Position numbers and translations under genes: made by a program. This document shows positions 61,631 to 64,000 of a stretch of DNA of 64,000 bases, piece after piece. The stretch lies in contig JAFQAS010000002.1 in assembly GCA_017399915.1 (NCBI GenBank), positions 35,130 through 99,129 of the forward strand. The letters run 5' to 3'. Source of the DNA: Muribaculaceae bacterium. Lineage in GTDB: Bacteria > Bacteroidota > Bacteroidia > Bacteroidales > Muribaculaceae. The notes below the pieces were generated by a model that worked only from the letters and a program-made list of their open reading frames with translations, had not been told where the DNA came from and made no database searches. How positions within the stretch are numbered: position 1 is the first letter of the stretch; each line of letters opens with the position of its first letter.

Positions 61631-62572
61631 TTAATCGCGATTTATCCCCTGTGAGCAAATATTTATCGCAACGAGGCGATCGAGTTGAATCTGCTCTGTG
61701 AGCTGCTCAAGTGAGGCAAACCGTTGTTCATGACGTATAAAATCAAGAAATTCAAGGCGTAGAGTTTTGCCATAAATATCTCCCTCAAAGTCGATTATAT
61801 GTGCTTCTATTGAAATAGGTGCATGAGGATTATCGATTGTGGGGCGACGACCAATATTCAGCATTGCTCTATACCGCTTTTCGCCAAGATGAGGAATGAT
61901 TGCATCTACCGCATAAACACCATTTGATGGAATGAGTTTTTTGCTGTCGGCAACCTCTATATTTGCGGTTGGAAAACCAATGGTGCGCCCTATCTGCTTG
62001 CCGCCCACCACTACACCCTCTAATGAATAGCGATGTCCGAGAGCCTCATTGGCTTCAGCTATATTATGTGTCAACAGCATTGTGCGTATCTCCGACGAAC
62101 TTATTCCGCTTCCATATTTTGGTGCTTGAACAACCTCTATCCCCACCTCTTTGCCTATCTCACGATATTGCTCATAACCATCAACGCAATCCTTGCCAAA
62201 ACGAGTATCAAAACCCACTACAAGCTTTTTCACTCCATAGCTCCGGTGTATCAATTCAAGAAATTGGCGGGCAGTCAACTGTCGGAACGATTCATTAAAC
62301 TCCATCATTATGCAACACTCCACTCCATTGGCTTCGAGAAGGGAAATTCGCTCGGCTGTAGTGGTTAATTGAGGGGGAAGAGCTTGAGGTTTTATCACCG
62401 ACAATGGGTGTTGCGCAAAAGTGATTACCGTTGGTTCAAGGTTGCAACGCAAGGCCTCTGCCTTCATATAATCAAGCAGAAAACGATGACCACGATGCAC
62501 CCCATCAAAGGTGCCCACCACGGCAATGCGCGATGTAGCGTGGTCAATATCTTCTTGTTGCAACAATTTCAT
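61631..62572 (-). CDS. ribF: Bifunctional riboflavin kinase/FAD synthetase
   Basis: 313 residues. It converts riboflavin to FMN and then FAD. The N-terminal nucleotidyltransferase carries VVGTFDGVHRGHR with His26/His29 of the HxGH motif and SSSEIRTMLL. The C-terminal flavokinase has GRTIGFPTAN (195-204). The start immediately follows the stop of the HAD gene, so the two are tightly coupled. Confidence 0.97.
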   Translation of the reverse strand: MKLLQQEDIDHATSRIAVVGTFDGVHRGHRFLLDYMKAEALRCNLEPTVITFAQHPLSVIKPQALPPQLTTTAERISLLEANGVECCIMMEFNESFRQLTARQFLELIHRSYGVKKLVVGFDTRFGKDCVDGYEQYREIGKEVGIEVVQAPKYGSGISSSEIRTMLLTHNIAEANEALGHRYSLEGVVVGGKQIGRTIGFPTANIEVADSKKLIPSNGVYAVDAIIPHLGEKRYRAMLNIGRRPTIDNPHAPISIEAHIIDFEGDIYGKTLRLEFLDFIRHEQRFASLEQLTEQIQLDRLVAINICSQGINRD

Positions 62573-63184
62573 TTATAGTGCATTAATAAGGTCAAAAAAT
62601 TCACTGCCGGGAGCGACAAGCAATGTGTGAAAGCCTAATGCCGATGCGGCATCAAGATTTTTTTGCGAGTCATCAAGGAATAACGTCTCCTCAGGTTTTA
62701 TTCCTAAATTTTCCACAACTGTGTGGAAAATTTTTGCATCGGGTTTGATGCTACGAGCCTCAAATGAGGTGACTATGCCGTCGAAATAATCTTCTCGCTC
62801 CATTCCCTCCTGGCGGAACTCCTCGGCTATGCGCGAATGCCACATAATGGGATTGGTATTCGACAACATATAAATGCCATATTGTTTCTTCAGTTGGCGC
62901 AACTGTTCAAGTCGATACGCTGGAATACCCACAAGAAAATCGCAAAAAGCCTTGTCGATTTGCTTATCGGAGACCTCGCCATCAATATATTCACGCACCG
63001 CATCACGAAATTGAGCCTCATTAATCAACCCCTCTTCGAGTTGAAGAAATGGACCCTTCTGACTATATTCGCCAAGAAAACTATCGGCATCTTTCATGCC
63101 AAGACGCTCAAACGATGCCACGCAATTCAATCGGCGGATATCCATTATCACGCCTCCAAGGTCAAATAACAAATTCTTAATCAT
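62573..63184 (-). CDS. HAD-family hydrolase (YihX-like)
   Basis: 203 residues from MIKNLLFDLGGVIMDIRRL. The ATG at 63184 is chosen over an in-frame ATG at 63298 because a promoter -7 element sits between them. Motif I is FDLGGVIMD, motif II YMLSNTNP, motif III Lys in SIKPDAKIF and motif IV TLFLDDSQKNLDAA. It resembles sugar-phosphate or nucleotide phosphatases; with ribF downstream, a flavin-pathway phosphatase is possible but unproven. Confidence 0.92.
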   Translation of the reverse strand: MIKNLLFDLGGVIMDIRRLNCVASFERLGMKDADSFLGEYSQKGPFLQLEEGLINEAQFRDAVREYIDGEVSDKQIDKAFCDFLVGIPAYRLEQLRQLKKQYGIYMLSNTNPIMWHSRIAEEFRQEGMEREDYFDGIVTSFEARSIKPDAKIFHTVVENLGIKPEETLFLDDSQKNLDAASALGFHTLLVAPGSEFFDLINAL

Positions 63185-63207
63185 AACAAAGCTGATTTTC
63201 TTGAGTG

Positions 63208-63215
63208 CAAAGATA
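63208..63215 (-). promoter_or_regulatory. -7 element of the HAD-ribF operon
   Basis: TATCTTTG on the minus strand, 24 nt before the ATG at 63184. It decides the start codon of the HAD gene. Confidence 0.55.
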
Positions 63216-63401
63216 CAATAATGAATTGAGAAAACATAAAAACATACACTTTTCAACATTTTGAAATCGTGCATGGCATGGGAAAACGAAGTGTACATCA
63301 GCTCGCAAAGGCTTGTCCAAGGTAATAACCGCGTAGTTGAAGACTTTTGCCCAATACCTCCTGACTTGATGCGTTTGTCAGACCTTTTTATGATACTTTT
63401 T

Positions 63402-63430
63402 TTGTTTGTTGAAAATAATTACTAACTTTG
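63402..63430 (+). promoter_or_regulatory. Promoter of the LRR gene
   Basis: TTG (63402-63404) and TAACTTTG (63423-63430) are spaced by 18 nt, 39 nt before the ATG at 63470. Confidence 0.5.
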
Positions 63431-63469
63431 TGATAAACATACTCCCCCAACAATAAAACACATTAAAAA

Positions 63470-63799
63470 ATGAGAACTCCAACCAATCAACTCAGAGCAA
63501 TTCTTGCTGCAATGATAATGCTCATAGCAACACTCCCATCATTCGCTCATGGCTTTGAAGTCGATGGTATCTACTACCACGTATTAAACGAAACAGTTAA
63601 AAGTGTAGAGGTAACTTGCGGAGAAAATGAATATTCCGGCTCTATAACTATTCCCTCTTCAGTTACATACAAAGGCATTTCTTATTCGGTGACCCAAATT
63701 GGCTATGCGTCGTTCTGTGATTGCTTCAACTTGACATCTATCTCAATTCCCAATTCGGTAACAAAGATTGACTCTTATGCATTATATAATTGTATTTAG
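63470..63799 (+). pseudogene. BspA-like leucine-rich-repeat protein, truncated
   Basis: 109 residues: a signal peptide (cleavage near SFAHG), then FEVDGIYYHVLNETVKSVEVT and one to two LRR_5 units (ITIPSSVTYKGISYSVTQIG, LTSISIPNSVTKIDSYALYNC). Complete BspA-like proteins carry many more repeats and a C-terminal sorting domain. Here a stop follows YNCI in the middle of a repeat. It has its own promoter. The cause (insertion, stop mutation or a real short form) cannot be decided at the window edge. Confidence 0.6.
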
Positions 63800-64000
63800 A
63801 AGCCCCAAACAACCAAAACTATTCAGAAATAACCAAATATAAACCTTTAATTATCAGTGTATTCTAAAATTTAACACTTTCAGGCTGCTTTTTGATGGTT
63901 CCCAAATTTCCACATATTTTTGATACATATTTCTGACGTGGAGAATTTGCGGAGCTTATTTTTTGTCATTTCGTGTAGATAGTTGACAAGGGTTTACATC
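63800..64000. other. Unresolved tail after the truncated LRR gene
   Basis: No LRR coding continues in any forward frame, and all three minus frames have stops near the edge. A short minus-strand open end (reading VNPCQLSTRNDKK then stop at about 63956) could be the C-terminus of a gene beyond the window, for example a transposase. This is only a possibility. Confidence 0.3.

Overview
The window looks like a chromosomal segment of an anaerobic gut-type Bacteroidales bacterium, with Muribaculaceae or a Bacteroides/Prevotella relative as the best guess. Evidence: many promoters have the Bacteroidetes -7 element TAnnTTTG, often with a TTG about 19-21 nt upstream. There is also a TonB-dependent receptor with DUF5689 lipoproteins, SusE/F-like and BspA-like LRR modules, a DUF4254 protein and Bacteroidetes lipoprotein signals. 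No prophage, integrase, CRISPR array or rRNA was seen. Two identical tRNA-Asn genes are present.

Layout. 1-14713 is mostly conserved housekeeping on the + strand: the end of panB, a PlsC-like acyltransferase, a sigma-54 activator, an LptE-like lipoprotein, secG, a LOG-family protein, a PduO-type cobalamin adenosyltransferase, a periplasmic thioredoxin, tandem tRNA-Asn, an S41 protease, mfd, a YqeY-like gene and serS. 14976-18158 is an AT-richer four-gene block (TerB-like/zinc-ribbon membrane protein, SPFH+GYF_2 protein, GYF_2 protein, small membrane protein) resembling membrane-stress modules. 18430-22704 (-) holds an LD-carboxypeptidase, a radical SAM protein, an AAA_14/DUF4143 ATPase and a CE7 esterase.

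22882-38739 reads as one surface scavenging locus. On the - strand are two large secreted multidomain proteins and a secreted endonuclease/exonuclease/phosphatase-fold enzyme. Divergent from them on the + strand are a TonB-dependent receptor, two DUF5689 lipoproteins and a Na+/phosphate symporter. Three of these proteins share the same ~135-residue module. I infer that the locus degrades nucleic acid or phosphoester material and imports the products. A response regulator, a non-coding palindromic repeat element, a Sel1-repeat protein, rnhB, a lipoprotein, a frameshifted Ser-rich protein, aroQ and an O-methyltransferase follow.

The most unusual part is 44806-55737 (-), eight AT-rich, closely spaced genes behind one good promoter. 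They encode a vWA-like membrane-anchored protein, a 3-TM protein, a tubulin/FtsZ-like GTPase and an 1130-aa protein with a C-terminal actin/Hsp70-like ATPase. These are followed by a coiled-coil membrane lipoprotein, a MotA/TolQ/ExbB-like channel protein, a MotB/OmpA-like partner and a trypsin-like lipoprotein protease. Tubulin-like and actin-like nucleotidases together with an ion-driven stator pair suggest an energised envelope machine, possibly for membrane remodelling or defence. This is the main candidate for an undescribed system.

55930-63184 (-) returns to core genes: a GT4 glycosyltransferase, a flippase, ruvB, a GT9 heptosyltransferase-like protein, DUF4254, ribF and a HAD hydrolase. 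The window ends with a truncated BspA-like LRR gene and an unresolved tail.
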